Source: Domibacillus tundrae (lineage in GTDB: Bacteria > Bacillota > Bacilli > Bacillales > Domibacillaceae). From it: DNA of 64,000 nt. The stretch is taken from NCBI RefSeq assembly GCF_000970675.1, contig NZ_LAJA01000003.1:43836-107835 (forward strand). Direction: 5' to 3'. The position numbers were made by a program, and so were the translations under genes. The notes under the pieces are model-generated. The model worked only from the letters and a program-made list of their open reading frames with translations. It ran no database searches and was not told where the DNA came from. Shown here piece after piece: positions 1-8,807 of the stretch (its first letter is position 1; the number at the start of each line of letters is the position of its first letter).

Positions 1-696
1 CCCTGCGATCAAGTGTGCGTGCTTCGACTGCGGCACATATACAAGGAATGTGAGCAGGACGAATAAATGAATCCACCACATCACATAAAACAATCCAATG
101 ACAACTGGCTTTGAGAGGCCGGCGAAAATAAGCGCAATAACAGATGCGATCGGTTCTGACCAGCTCAAATGAACCGTTTCCTCGTGCCAGATGAGCGACA
201 TCCCATTGCCGACTAACACTGACACCATAAGCGAGCCGATAAAAATGAGAACAAGTCCGCTTTTCCAGCCGCGCTTCAGGCGGACAAGCTTTTCAATATA
301 ACGGCGGTAAAACGCCCATATGACCGCAATGAGAATCATCAGCGTCACAAGTTCCTGGAAAAAGGTGAAGGGTCCATAAAGCGGGCCGAGCGGCAAATGC
401 GCTCCCGGTACGATCCCTTTTATAATAAAGTCTAGCGCCCCAAGCTGAACAAGCAAAAAGCCATAGAAAAACATGACGTGAATCGCACCGCTTTTTTTGT
501 CTTTTAATAGTTTTTTCTGACCGAAAACGTTGACTATAATATTTCGGATTCGCTCATCCTTTTTCCGATCAAACTCTTCTTTTTTGCCAAGCTTAATGAA
601 TTCATAGCGTGTTTTTAATAGATATACGAATAAGCAACCTGCGTAAGCGATTACAAAAAGTGCAGCAATTAAATTTATCCATAACAACCCATTCAT
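1..696 (-). CDS. fadF: Fe-S oxidoreductase membrane domain, FadF-like (partial)
   Basis: Translation of the minus strand from ATG 696 stays open to the window edge, so only about 232 N-terminal residues are present. They start MNGLLWINLIAALF and carry several hydrophobic segments like the nitrate-reductase-gamma-like membrane domain that begins the B. subtilis YwjF/FadF family (full length about 700 aa, cysteine-rich Fe-S part further on, outside the window). That protein is thought to pass electrons from acyl-CoA dehydrogenase to quinone during fatty acid oxidation. An in-frame ATG at 717 is an alternative start; AAAGGA sits 10 nt before 696. Position next to argS fits the B. subtilis order. 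The family is inferred from the membrane domain and context. Confidence 0.72.
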   Translation of the reverse strand, partial: MNGLLWINLIAALFVIAYAGCLFVYLLKTRYEFIKLGKKEEFDRKKDERIRNIIVNVFGQKKLLKDKKSGAIHVMFFYGFLLVQLGALDFIIKGIVPGAHLPLGPLYGPFTFFQELVTLMILIAVIWAFYRRYIEKLVRLKRGWKSGLVLIFIGSLMVSVLVGNGMSLIWHEETVHLSWSEPIASVIALIFAGLSKPVVIGLFYVMWWIHLFVLLTFLVYVPQSKHAHLIAG

Positions 697-830
697 ACCG
701 TGCACATCCTTTCCCATTAATCCCCTTTGATTTCTTCTATCGTAATATATGAATGAGCATTCAGTCAATATTTTTTATGGCATTCTCGAAAAATGTATAT
801 GCAGTCATATCGTTCATATATTTGATGCAT

Positions 831-862
831 AAAAAAGCTGCCGGGCTTTCGCCGGGCAGCTA
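831..862 (-). terminator. Terminator of argS
   Basis: Stem AGCTGCC/GGCAGCT with an inner GGC/GCC stem, followed on the minus strand by a T run at 830-835. It lies 11 bp after the argS stop. Confidence 0.85.
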
Positions 863-872
863 AAAAAATTTA

Positions 873-2543
873 TTACATTGTTTCAGGTGCGGAAACACCA
901 ATCAATTTCAATGCGTTTTTCAATGTAATCTGCACCGCCTGAACGAGTGCAAGACGTGCGTTTGATACGTCTTCATTTTCTTTATCAACGACTTTGTGCA
1001 CGCCGTAGAAGCTGTGGAACCCAGCCGCAAGCTCATGAACGTAGTTTGTAATTCGGTGCGGAATGCGCTTGTCTGCTGCTTCAGCTACGACTTGCGGGAA
1101 GTCTCCGATTTTTTTCAGCAAATCAATTTCTTTTTCAGATGTTAATAATGCAACATTTGCTTCTGGAGATGCCTTTAAGCCTTGCTCGGCCGCCTGGCGC
1201 AAAATACTTGAAATACGGGTATAAGCATATTGTGAATAATAAACAGGGTTTTCATTTGATTGCGATACAGCAAGATCTAAGTCAAAGTCCATATGTGTGT
1301 CGCCGCTGCGCATCGCGAAAAAATAACGAACGGCGTCTAAACCGACTTCTTCGACAAGCTCACGCATCGTTACAGCTTTCCCTGTCCGTTTACTCATCTT
1401 CATTTTTTCTCCGTCTTTATACAGCTGCACCATCTGGATAATTTCCACTTCCAGCTGATCCGGCTTCATACCAAGTGCTTCGACCGCCGCTTTCATACGA
1501 GGGATGTAGCCGTGATGGTCAGCACCCCAAATATTGATGACTTTTTGGAAGCCGCGTTCGAATTTATCGCGGTGATAAGCGATATCTGGTGTTAAGTATG
1601 TGTAAGATCCATCCTGCTTGCGAAGAACGCGATCTTTGTCGTCACCGAACGTTGTTGAACGGAACCAAAGTGCACCATCTTCTTCAAATGAATGACCCTT
1701 TTCATCGAGTGCTTTGAGTGCTTCGTCAATTTTACCGTTTTCATAAAGGGATGTTTCAGAGAACCAGACGTCAAAGTTCACGCGGAAATCCGCTAAATCT
1801 TTTTGCAGCTTGGCAAATTCGAGCTTTAAGCCATGCGCGCGGAATGTTTTATAGCGCTCTTCTTCTGGCATTTTCGCAAATTCATCGCCAAATTCATCGA
1901 CGAGCTCTTTCCCGATGTTAATAATGTCTTTTCCGTGATAGCCGGCTTCCGGCATCGCTTTTTCCTCGCCAAGCGCCTGGAAGTAACGCGCTTCAACGGA
2001 CAGCGCCAAATTATGAATCTGATTACCGGCGTCATTAATGTAATATTCACGTGTGACGTCATAGCCGGCTGCATCAAGCACATTACACAATGAATCACCG
2101 ACAGATGCGCCGCGGGCATGGCCAAGGTGCAAGTCGCCGGTTGGGTTGGCAGAAACAAACTCGACCTGAATTTTTTGATTTTGTCCGGCATTCGACTTCC
2201 CGTACTCATCGCCTGCTTTCAATACTGCCGGGATGAGGTCTGTTAAATAGCTGTTGTTCATGTAAAAGTTAATAAAACCCGGACCGGCAATGTCGATTTT
2301 TTCAACCGAGCCTTTTGACAAATCCATGTTTTTTTGAATCGCTTCGGCAATTTGACGCGGCGCTTTTTTCGCGATACGCGCAAGCTGCATCGCCATGTTC
2401 GTTGAATAATCGCCATGTGATTTGTCTTTCGGTGTTTCGAGTAGGACGGCGGGAATTTCGCTTTCTGCGGCAAGCCCCGCTTTCAGGACAGCTGCTTTAA
2501 TTTCTTCTTTCAGCTGTGCCTGCATTTGTTCTGCAATGTTCAC
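873..2543 (-). CDS. argS: Arginyl-tRNA synthetase
   Basis: Class I aminoacyl-tRNA synthetase that charges tRNA-Arg in the cytoplasm. The protein (556 aa, normal length) has the N-terminal Add-1 domain, the HIGH-type signature HLGHARG after SANPTGDLH, the [11 protein letters not shown] loop, and a DALR anticodon-binding domain near the C-terminus beginning at [12 protein letters not shown]. The start is GTG; its first four bases (GTGA) overlap the stop of the upstream ywiB gene, so the two are translationally coupled. GGAGG lies 8 nt upstream. A terminator follows directly. Identity is secure. Confidence 0.98.
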   Translation of the reverse strand: MNIAEQMQAQLKEEIKAAVLKAGLAAESEIPAVLLETPKDKSHGDYSTNMAMQLARIAKKAPRQIAEAIQKNMDLSKGSVEKIDIAGPGFINFYMNNSYLTDLIPAVLKAGDEYGKSNAGQNQKIQVEFVSANPTGDLHLGHARGASVGDSLCNVLDAAGYDVTREYYINDAGNQIHNLALSVEARYFQALGEEKAMPEAGYHGKDIINIGKELVDEFGDEFAKMPEEERYKTFRAHGLKLEFAKLQKDLADFRVNFDVWFSETSLYENGKIDEALKALDEKGHSFEEDGALWFRSTTFGDDKDRVLRKQDGSYTYLTPDIAYHRDKFERGFQKVINIWGADHHGYIPRMKAAVEALGMKPDQLEVEIIQMVQLYKDGEKMKMSKRTGKAVTMRELVEEVGLDAVRYFFAMRSGDTHMDFDLDLAVSQSNENPVYYSQYAYTRISSILRQAAEQGLKASPEANVALLTSEKEIDLLKKIGDFPQVVAEAADKRIPHRITNYVHELAAGFHSFYGVHKVVDKENEDVSNARLALVQAVQITLKNALKLIGVSAPETM

Positions 2544-2974
2544 AAGTTTTCCTCCAGTTCATAATGAATGTTCATCGTATATGTGCCGACTGCGTCGCCC
2601 TGCATGAGCAGCTTGTAAACTAATTCTGCCTGCCCGGTGCCCGCATCGCTCGTGTTATGCGTAAAGGCTTGCGTATCCGTTGTAACAAGCAGGGTGCCGT
2701 ACTGACTTTCGTATGAGCCGTTTAATTGCTGGCCTCTTTCAAAAATCATCCGCATTTTCAGCGCACCGCTCCGCAAGATAAGCGCATTTTCATCTGCCAG
2801 CTTTACAATCGTATGCACAACGCCTTCATCCTGCACTTCATCGTATTTTAAAAAGGTCGAGCCATCTTTTTTAAACAGCCGTCCGAACAGCGATAATTCA
2901 AATGTCTCACGTTCCCCTTCGTGCGCCACATCCGTCTTCACCCAGATTTTCACCGGCATCTGCTCATCTGTCAC
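2540..2974 (-). CDS. ywiB: YwiB family protein (DUF1934)
   Basis: A 144-aa protein of the DUF1934/YwiB family, which folds as a small calycin-like beta barrel; no biochemical role is established. It is rich in alternating hydrophobic/polar strands, with no signal peptide or membrane segment. The start is GTG 2974 with AAGGA upstream. Its stop overlaps the argS start by 4 bp, the same arrangement as ywiB-argS in B. subtilis. The promoter must lie in the gap 2975-3150, which also holds a 20-bp phased repeat. Confidence 0.85.
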   Translation of the reverse strand: MTDEQMPVKIWVKTDVAHEGERETFELSLFGRLFKKDGSTFLKYDEVQDEGVVHTIVKLADENALILRSGALKMRMIFERGQQLNGSYESQYGTLLVTTDTQAFTHNTSDAGTGQAELVYKLLMQGDAVGTYTMNIHYELEENL

Positions 2975-3045
2975 GCCGAATCACTTCCTTGTTTTAATGT
3001 GTGTATATTTTAACACAGAAACGACAAAGGCTGAACTCAGTTTTT

Positions 3046-3135
3046 CGTCAGCACCGAATTTGATCGTGGACAATTCCTATTTTCTATGACTAATCTACTG
3101 TGATCGTCAGCAATTCCCGCTTTTCGTGACCAATC
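3046..3135. repeat. 20-bp phased degenerate repeat, CGTSA type
   Basis: Five heads of the form CGTCAGCA, CGTGGACA, TATGACTA, CGTCAGCA, CGTGACCA start at 3046, 3065, 3085, 3105 and 3125, i.e. spacing 19, 20, 20, 20 bp. The sequence between heads is not conserved. It sits downstream of speB and upstream of ywiB. The same 20-bp layout with other head motifs occurs at 16671, 24945 and 47960. Confidence 0.7.
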
Positions 3136-3149
3136 CGCTGCGGACGCGA

Positions 3150-3180
3150 GAAAAAAGCGTCCGGCTGAAAACCGGACACT
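3150..3180 (-). terminator. Terminator of speE-speB
   Basis: Stem GTCCGG/CCGGAC extended by wobble pairs, with a T run on the minus strand (3151-3156). Confidence 0.8.
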
Positions 3181-3187
3181 TCATTCA

Positions 3188-4057
3188 TTAAAAGAAACCA
3201 AGCAGCATTTCACGAATCAGCTTTGATGCTGTGTTAGCTGTTTGCTCAGAGTTATCATAAATTGGCGCGACTTCAACGAGATCGGCACCGATCACGTTTA
3301 CGTCAGAACCGGCGATCGCATGAATCGATGCCAAAAGCTCTTTTGACGTAATCCCGCCGCAGTCCACGGTCCCTGTACCAGGCGCGTGCGCCGGGTCAAG
3401 CACATCGATGTCAATTGTGACGTATACAGAACGTCCCGCAAGTGTTGGCAGGATTTCTTTCAGCGGCTCGAGCACTTCAAACTTCGAAATGTGCATGCCG
3501 TTTTCTTTTGCCCACTGGAATTCTTCCTTCATGCCGGAGCGAATGCCGAACGAGTAAACATTTTTCGGTCCGATATGCCCAGCGATTTTACGGATAGGTG
3601 TAGAGTGCGACAATGGCTCGCCTTCATACTCCTCACGTAAATCCGTGTGTGCATCAAAATGAATGATGGCGAGATCATCATACTTTTTAGCCGCTGCTTT
3701 CATAACTGGCCATGATACTAAGTGCTCACCGCCCATGCCAAGCGGTTTTTTCCCAGCCTCAAGCAAGCTGTCAATGTAGTCTTCAATGATATCAAGGCTT
3801 TTCTGCGCATTGCCAAACGGCAATGGAATATCACCGGCGTCAAAATACGCCACTTCATGCAGCTCGCGGTCTAAATACGCGCTGTACTCTTCAAGCCCGA
3901 TTGATACTTCACGAATACGGGCAGGGCCGAAACGCGAGCCCGGACGGTAGCTGACCGTCCAGTCCATCGGCATGCCGTACAGCACAACATCGCTATCTTC
4001 AAATGAAGTTTGTGTTCCGATAAATACATTTCCTGAATACGCTTCGTCAAATCTCAT
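3188..4057 (-). CDS. speB: Agmatinase
   Basis: Ureohydrolase (289 aa) that splits agmatine into putrescine and urea using two Mn ions. The metal-binding signatures are all present: GGEH, FDAHTDLR and the DIDVLDPAHAPGTGT motif. It starts one base after the speE stop, so the two genes form an operon for the arginine-decarboxylase route to spermidine (the arginine decarboxylase itself is not in the window). A terminator lies just downstream. The same speE-speB pair sits beside pbpG in B. subtilis. Confidence 0.96.
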   Translation of the reverse strand: MRFDEAYSGNVFIGTQTSFEDSDVVLYGMPMDWTVSYRPGSRFGPARIREVSIGLEEYSAYLDRELHEVAYFDAGDIPLPFGNAQKSLDIIEDYIDSLLEAGKKPLGMGGEHLVSWPVMKAAAKKYDDLAIIHFDAHTDLREEYEGEPLSHSTPIRKIAGHIGPKNVYSFGIRSGMKEEFQWAKENGMHISKFEVLEPLKEILPTLAGRSVYVTIDIDVLDPAHAPGTGTVDCGGITSKELLASIHAIAGSDVNVIGADLVEVAPIYDNSEQTANTASKLIREMLLGFF

Positions 4058-4058
4058 C

Positions 4059-4886
4059 TTATGTTAAATCCTGCACGAATTTTGGCAGCGCGAATGACGC
4101 TTTGTGCAGCTCTTTTGTGTAGTATTTCGTTTCAATTTCATGGAAACGGGCGTCTTCTACTGCAAGCGGATCATATTTTTTCGAGCCGATTGTAAAGCAC
4201 CAAAGGCCGCTCGGGTACGTTGGGATATTTGCTGTGTAAAGACGCGTAATCGGAAAAATTTCTTTCACGTCTGACTGCACCTGACGGATTAGATCTGCTT
4301 TAAACCAAGGATTATCACATTGAGCGACAAAAATGCCATCTTGTTTTAATGCTTTTGAAATGCCGGCATAGAAGCCTTTTGTAAACAAATTAACCGCCGG
4401 TCCGACCGGTTCTGTTGAATCCACCATGATCACGTCATATTCATTTTCAGATTCTGCGATATGCATAAATCCATCACCGACTTTTACTTCTACACGCGGA
4501 TCCTCAAGATCGCCTGCGATTTCCGGCAAGTATACTTTTGAATATTCGATGACTTTCCCATCGATTTCGGCAAGTGTCGCTTTTTTCACAGACGGATGCT
4601 TGAGCACTTCGCGAATAACGCCGCCGTCACCACCCCCTACAACAAGAACGTTTTCCGGGTTCGGGTGCGTGAACAATGGCACATGTGCAACCATTTCATG
4701 ATAGACAAATTCATCGCGCTTGCTTGTCATTACCATGCCGTCTAAAAACAGCATGTTGCCCCACTCTTCTGTTTCGACCATTTCTAAATATTGAAAATCG
4801 GTTTGCTCTGTATGCAAAGTACGCTTCACTTTCATCGTGATGCCGTAGCTGCCTGTCTGCTTTTCCGTGTACCATAATTCACTCAT
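4059..4886 (-). CDS. speE: Spermidine synthase
   Basis: Polyamine aminopropyltransferase (275 aa) that adds an aminopropyl group from decarboxylated S-adenosylmethionine to putrescine. Visible signatures are FLDGMVM, the nucleotide loop [12 protein letters not shown], the acidic LAEID end of the next strand, and [11 protein letters not shown] with the catalytic Asp. The length is normal for the short bacterial form. AAGGAGG precedes ATG 4886 by 8 nt. It is the first gene of the speE-speB operon. A TATACT -10-like hexamer is seen about 70 bp upstream, but no clear -35. Confidence 0.97.
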   Translation of the reverse strand: MSELWYTEKQTGSYGITMKVKRTLHTEQTDFQYLEMVETEEWGNMLFLDGMVMTSKRDEFVYHEMVAHVPLFTHPNPENVLVVGGGDGGVIREVLKHPSVKKATLAEIDGKVIEYSKVYLPEIAGDLEDPRVEVKVGDGFMHIAESENEYDVIMVDSTEPVGPAVNLFTKGFYAGISKALKQDGIFVAQCDNPWFKADLIRQVQSDVKEIFPITRLYTANIPTYPSGLWCFTIGSKKYDPLAVEDARFHEIETKYYTKELHKASFALPKFVQDLT

Positions 4887-5027
4887 TTTTACTGCCTCCT
4901 TGTTTCTTTAAGGATTACAAATGCCGCTTCGTGCGACTCTAAAAAAAAAGTATAGAACAATTTGATGAAAAAGCATAGTGATTTTGTGATAAGACGTTTA
5001 AAAACCCACCATTTTTTTCATACTAAC

Positions 5028-5525
5028 AAGAAAAGCGCAAGGCGGCCGTTCAGGCCTGGCAGACGTAAGACGGACCAGCAGGGTGGCGCTCTTTGCCACA
5101 CAGCTGTGACGGCTTATGACCGAAGGACTGGCCGCCTGGAGCTGGACAACCAAAGAAAAGCGCAAGGCGGCCGTTCAGGCCTGACAGACGTAAGACGGAC
5201 CAGCAGGGTGGCGCTCTTTGCCACACAGCTGTGACGGCTTATGACCGAAGGACTGGCCGCCTGGAGCTGGACAACCAAAGAAAAGCGCAAGGCGGCCGTT
5301 CAGGCCTGGCAGACGTAAGACGGACCAGCAGGGTGGCGCTCTTTGCCACACAGCTGTGACGGCTTATGACCGAAGGACTGGCCGCCTGGAGCTGGACAAC
5401 AAAAGAAAAGCGCAAGGCGGCCGTTCAGGCCTGGCAGACGTAAGACAGACCAGCAGGGTGGCGCTCTTTGCCACACAGCTGTGACGGCTTATGACCGAAG
5501 GACTGGCCGCCTGGAGCTGGACAAT
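5028..5525. repeat. Four tandem 125-bp copies of a folded element (family 1)
   Basis: Copies begin with AAGAAAAGCGCAAGG at 5028, 5153, 5278 and 5403, exactly 125 bp apart, and end in GCCTGGAGCTGGACA. Copies are nearly identical (a few substitutions, e.g. near 5186 and 5446). Each can fold: outer stem AGGCGGCC/GGCCGCCT and an inner hairpin GTGGC-GCTCTTT-GCCAC. Related single copies lie at 18603-18722 (inverted) and 30719-30838. The array fills the speE-pbpG divergent gap. There is no ORF worth calling in it. Confidence 0.93.
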
Positions 5526-5574
5526 GCTCAGAAATATACACTTTCTCATTTTTAGAAAAAGGAGGATATGCCGC

Positions 5575-7497
5575 ATGAAAAAGTGGATCATCGCGATACT
5601 CGTTTTGGTCACCAGTGTTATTCTTGTCTTTTTTTACGCGTTATATGCCGCTGGACCGCCGGATGTAACGGTGCCGCGCTCCACTTTGTTTTATGCGGCA
5701 GATGGAACGAAAACAGCCGAAACGCATACAGGTGAAAAACGCTATTGGGTGAAGCTTGATCACATTGCCCCGTCTGCGATCGATGCCGTCATTTCCATCG
5801 AAGATAAGCAGTTTTATCACCATTTTGGTCTCGATCCGAAACGGATTGCCGGAGCCGCACTGGCAGACATAAAAGCGATGGCAAAAGTGCAGGGGGCAAG
5901 CACGATTACGCAGCAATATGCGCGGAATGTCTTTTTAACACATGATAAAACGTGGACACGCAAGCTGAAAGAAGCGTGGCAGGCGCTGCGGATTGAAGCC
6001 TTTTATTCAAAAGACGAGATTTTGGAAGGCTATTTAAATACCGTATATTTCGGCCATGGCGCGTATGGCATTGAAGCGGCGTCCCAATTTTACTTTGACA
6101 AGTCCGCTGATGCCTTAACAACTTCGGAATCGGCACTGCTTGCCGGCATTCCGAAAGGTCCGTCTATTTATTCACCGCTCGCCTCACGTGAAAAATCAGA
6201 AGACCGGCGCCGGCTTATTTTGTCCGAAATGAACTTGCCAAAAAACGAGTACGAAGAAGCAATAGCCGAAATTCCGGATGTGACAGGGGCGTTTGCGAAC
6301 AGCGAAAATGAAGCGTCCTATTTTATCGACGCTGTGAGGAGCGAGCTGGAATCGCTCGGGTTTCGGGAGCAAAGCGGGCTGAAAGTGTACACGACACTTA
6401 ATCCGTCACATCAGAAAACAGCTAATGAAGCAGTAGCGGAAGGCATTGCAGATGGTTCATCCGTTCAGGCGGCACTTGTTTCAATTGATCCTGACACCCA
6501 TTATGTAACAGCCCTGTCCGGCGGGCGGGATTACACCGAAAGTCCGTTTAACCGAGCCGTTCAAGCCTTCAGGCAGCCTGGCTCTTTAATGAAACCTTTT
6601 TTGTACTACGAAGCGCTTGAAAATGGGTTCACACCCGTGACAAAACGAAAAAGCGAACCGACAACGTTTAATGCGGCGTACTCACCGAAAAATTTTAACA
6701 GCCAATACGCGGAGCGGGGCGTGACGATGGCAGAGGCGCTTGCCGTATCCGATAATATTTACGCGGTGAAAACAAATATGCTGCTGGAGCCGGAAACACT
6801 TGTCAAAACGATGAAGCAATTTGGTGTTACATCCGAGCTGGAAGCTGTCCCATCCCTCGCACTCGGCACATCAGGTATGACGGCTCTTGAAACAGCCAAC
6901 GCATATGCCACGATCGCCTCAGGCGGCACGTATGGGAAGCCGGTTTTTATTACAAAAGTGGAAAGCACAGACGGAACCGTGCTTTACCGATACAAAAAAC
7001 GTCATGAACAGCGGTTTGACGAAAAAAAAATCGCTGTGCTGACGCGGTTAATGACCGGTATGTTTGACGAAACAATGAGTGATTATGCAACGCCGACCGG
7101 CGCGGCGATGGTGGGTGCCCTGACGCGTCCATATGCCGGGAAATCCGGGTCAACCCCGTACGACTACTGGATGGCCGGATTTACTCCTTCTCTTACCTCT
7201 GTCGTCTGGACCGGCTACGATGATGGATCAAAAATTACAAAAATAGAAGACCGTTCACGTGCGAAGGTCATTTGGTCACAGTATATGGAAAAGGTCCACG
7301 CGGGACGGCAGCCGGAAGAATTCACGCAGCCGCGCGGATTAATAGAAGTGGAAGTGGATATCATAAGCGGAAAAGCGTGCAACGGCGGGCATAAATTGCT
7401 GTTTGAGCGCGGGACCGAACCGAAGGAAGAATGTCAGCAAACAAATGATCATACAGAAGATATGCTATTTCCGGAGCTGCCCGAATGGTTCCGATGA
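5575..7497 (+). CDS. pbpG: Class A penicillin-binding protein, PBP2d-like
   Basis: Bifunctional peptidoglycan synthase (640 aa). One N-terminal membrane helix (about residues 4-24) anchors it. The GT51 glycosyltransferase domain carries the catalytic Glu76 in IEDKQFYHH and the GASTITQQ motif. The transpeptidase domain has S337-L-M-K, S392-D-N and K523-S-G-S-T. AAAGGAGG is 9 nt before ATG 5575; a longer reading frame from 5491 would run into the repeat array and is not credible. Position between speE and ywhD is that of pbpG in B. subtilis, where PBP2d acts in spore wall synthesis under sigma-F. Its promoter must lie in, or be reached through, the 125-bp repeat array. Confidence 0.93.
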   Translation: MKKWIIAILVLVTSVILVFFYALYAAGPPDVTVPRSTLFYAADGTKTAETHTGEKRYWVKLDHIAPSAIDAVISIEDKQFYHHFGLDPKRIAGAALADIKAMAKVQGASTITQQYARNVFLTHDKTWTRKLKEAWQALRIEAFYSKDEILEGYLNTVYFGHGAYGIEAASQFYFDKSADALTTSESALLAGIPKGPSIYSPLASREKSEDRRRLILSEMNLPKNEYEEAIAEIPDVTGAFANSENEASYFIDAVRSELESLGFREQSGLKVYTTLNPSHQKTANEAVAEGIADGSSVQAALVSIDPDTHYVTALSGGRDYTESPFNRAVQAFRQPGSLMKPFLYYEALENGFTPVTKRKSEPTTFNAAYSPKNFNSQYAERGVTMAEALAVSDNIYAVKTNMLLEPETLVKTMKQFGVTSELEAVPSLALGTSGMTALETANAYATIASGGTYGKPVFITKVESTDGTVLYRYKKRHEQRFDEKKIAVLTRLMTGMFDETMSDYATPTGAAMVGALTRPYAGKSGSTPYDYWMAGFTPSLTSVVWTGYDDGSKITKIEDRSRAKVIWSQYMEKVHAGRQPEEFTQPRGLIEVEVDIISGKACNGGHKLLFERGTEPKEECQQTNDHTEDMLFPELPEWFR

Positions 7498-7541
7498 CAT
7501 GCAAAAGCCCGGGGGTGCTGTCCCCCGGGCGATTTGCATGT
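7497..7541 (+). terminator. Large hairpin after pbpG, no T run
   Basis: Perfect 9-bp GC stem GCCCGGGGG/CCCCCGGGC enclosed by a second palindrome ACATGCAAA/TTTGCATGT. It starts at the pbpG stop codon. No T run follows on either strand, so it may be an mRNA 3'-end stabiliser or a factor-assisted stop rather than a standard terminator. Confidence 0.6.
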
Positions 7542-7626
7542 CCTAGCGTATGCATTTATGCATTGCTTTCAGTTTACTCTTTTTTTGCAGTATCCGGCAA
7601 CAGAAGAAAGCTAAATTTTGGATTTT

Positions 7627-8139
7627 TCACATTTTCGTCACATTTAACCCATTTTTCAATTCGTTTGACGAACGTCCCCACATATCCGCGTTATGGCTGA
7701 CGAGAAAATCACGCAAAATTGTTTTTGAACGATCATCCATCACATCAACGATAATGTGGCGTTTTAACGATTTATCCATCCGGTTCACGTGTTCCGGCAG
7801 CGACTTATAACCGCGTCGGATTTCGCGGTTCACCGTCATTTCACACGCTGTCACGCCCGCATAATACGGTCCTTCTTCGTTTCGATCCACTGTCACCCAA
7901 ACGAGCCAATATAGTTTTGCATCCGGCACTTCTTCTTTTGTTTTTAAAAACTTAATGCCTTTTTCAACCGCACTGCGCGCATGCATCGCACCGATATCAA
8001 TATGTGCGGACCCATCCTCCACGTCAATAATAACCGGTGACATCTGCTCAAGGCTGAGTGCACTCTTCCCGAATCCTTTATGTCCATCTGTAGGGTCGTT
8101 TTTAATAATGTTAAAGCCGACTTTCTTTTTTTGTTCCAT
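7627..8139 (-). CDS. ywhD: YwhD family protein
   Basis: A 170-aa cytoplasmic protein of the YwhD family (function unknown), recognised by the opening KVGFNIIKNDPTDGHKGFG and by its position between pbpG and ywhC. There is no signal peptide or membrane segment. GGAGG precedes ATG 8139. It lies 17 bp after ywhC on the same strand, so the two are probably co-transcribed. It faces pbpG in a convergent arrangement. Confidence 0.88.
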   Translation of the reverse strand: MEQKKKVGFNIIKNDPTDGHKGFGKSALSLEQMSPVIIDVEDGSAHIDIGAMHARSAVEKGIKFLKTKEEVPDAKLYWLVWVTVDRNEEGPYYAGVTACEMTVNREIRRGYKSLPEHVNRMDKSLKRHIIVDVMDDRSKTILRDFLVSHNADMWGRSSNELKNGLNVTKM

Positions 8140-8155
8140 CGTTGTTTAGCCCTCC

Positions 8156-8794
8156 TTACAAAAATGCGCCAAAAATCGTATTGAATCCAGCGAGTACTGC
8201 GTTTGTCATCGTGTCCAAAAATGGCCTGATCGTATAATCGCCAAGCGGTGTAATAACCAGAATTAAAAACAGCAGCACGCCGTATTGTTCGTACCGCGTC
8301 ATTTTTACCCGCAAGTGCGACGGCGCCAAATCTTCTAAAATCCGGTAACCGTCGAGCGGCGGGAACGGCAGCAGGTTAAACACAAACAGGAGAACGTTCA
8401 GCCAGACCATCGTTTCAAATAGCTTGAAAACAAATTCATTCGCGTTGCCGCCGATCAAATATAAAATGCCCAATGCGATAAATGCAATTAGAAAGTTGCT
8501 GAGCGGCCCCGCAAGCGACACGAGCACACCGGCAAGTTTCGGGTTTTTAAAGTTACGGCGGTTAACCGGCACCGGGCGCGCCCAGCCAAACCCGGCAATT
8601 AAAATGAAAATCGTTCCGATCGGGTCAAGATGGTGAACCGGGTTTAACGTTAGTCTTCCCTGATTTTTTGCCGTATCATCCCCGAATTTATACGCTGTAT
8701 ATGCGTGTGCGAACTCATGCACCGTAAATGCGACAAGCAGCGCAATAATAACAAACGGCAGTTGCTCCAGTCGAAATGCTAAAAATTGTTCCAA
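8156..8794 (-). CDS. ywhC: Site-2 protease family membrane protein (M50)
   Basis: A 212-aa integral membrane metalloprotease-like protein. The zinc motif HEFAH lies in the first membrane segment, and the third ligand Asp is in the NLLPFPPLDGYRIL motif near residue 140, as in the short S2P-like proteins. Four or more hydrophobic segments are visible. The start is TTG 8794 with AAAGGAG 8 nt upstream. It lies 14 bp after ywfO, so a ywfO-ywhC-ywhD transcription unit is likely. The natural substrate is unknown. Confidence 0.9.
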   Translation of the reverse strand: MEQFLAFRLEQLPFVIIALLVAFTVHEFAHAYTAYKFGDDTAKNQGRLTLNPVHHLDPIGTIFILIAGFGWARPVPVNRRNFKNPKLAGVLVSLAGPLSNFLIAFIALGILYLIGGNANEFVFKLFETMVWLNVLLFVFNLLPFPPLDGYRILEDLAPSHLRVKMTRYEQYGVLLFLILVITPLGDYTIRPFLDTMTNAVLAGFNTIFGAFL

Positions 8795-8807
8795 AAAGTA
8801 ATCTCCT

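Noticed and set aside
1826..2209. 127-aa reading frame on the minus strand
   Set aside because: Out-of-frame shadow of argS with no domain sense.
5028..5525. CRISPR array
   Set aside because: The whole 125-bp unit repeats with no unique spacers; it is a tandem repeat.
5491..5574. 28-residue N-terminal extension of PbpG
   Set aside because: It lies in the repeat array and has no ribosome site; ATG 5575 has a strong one.
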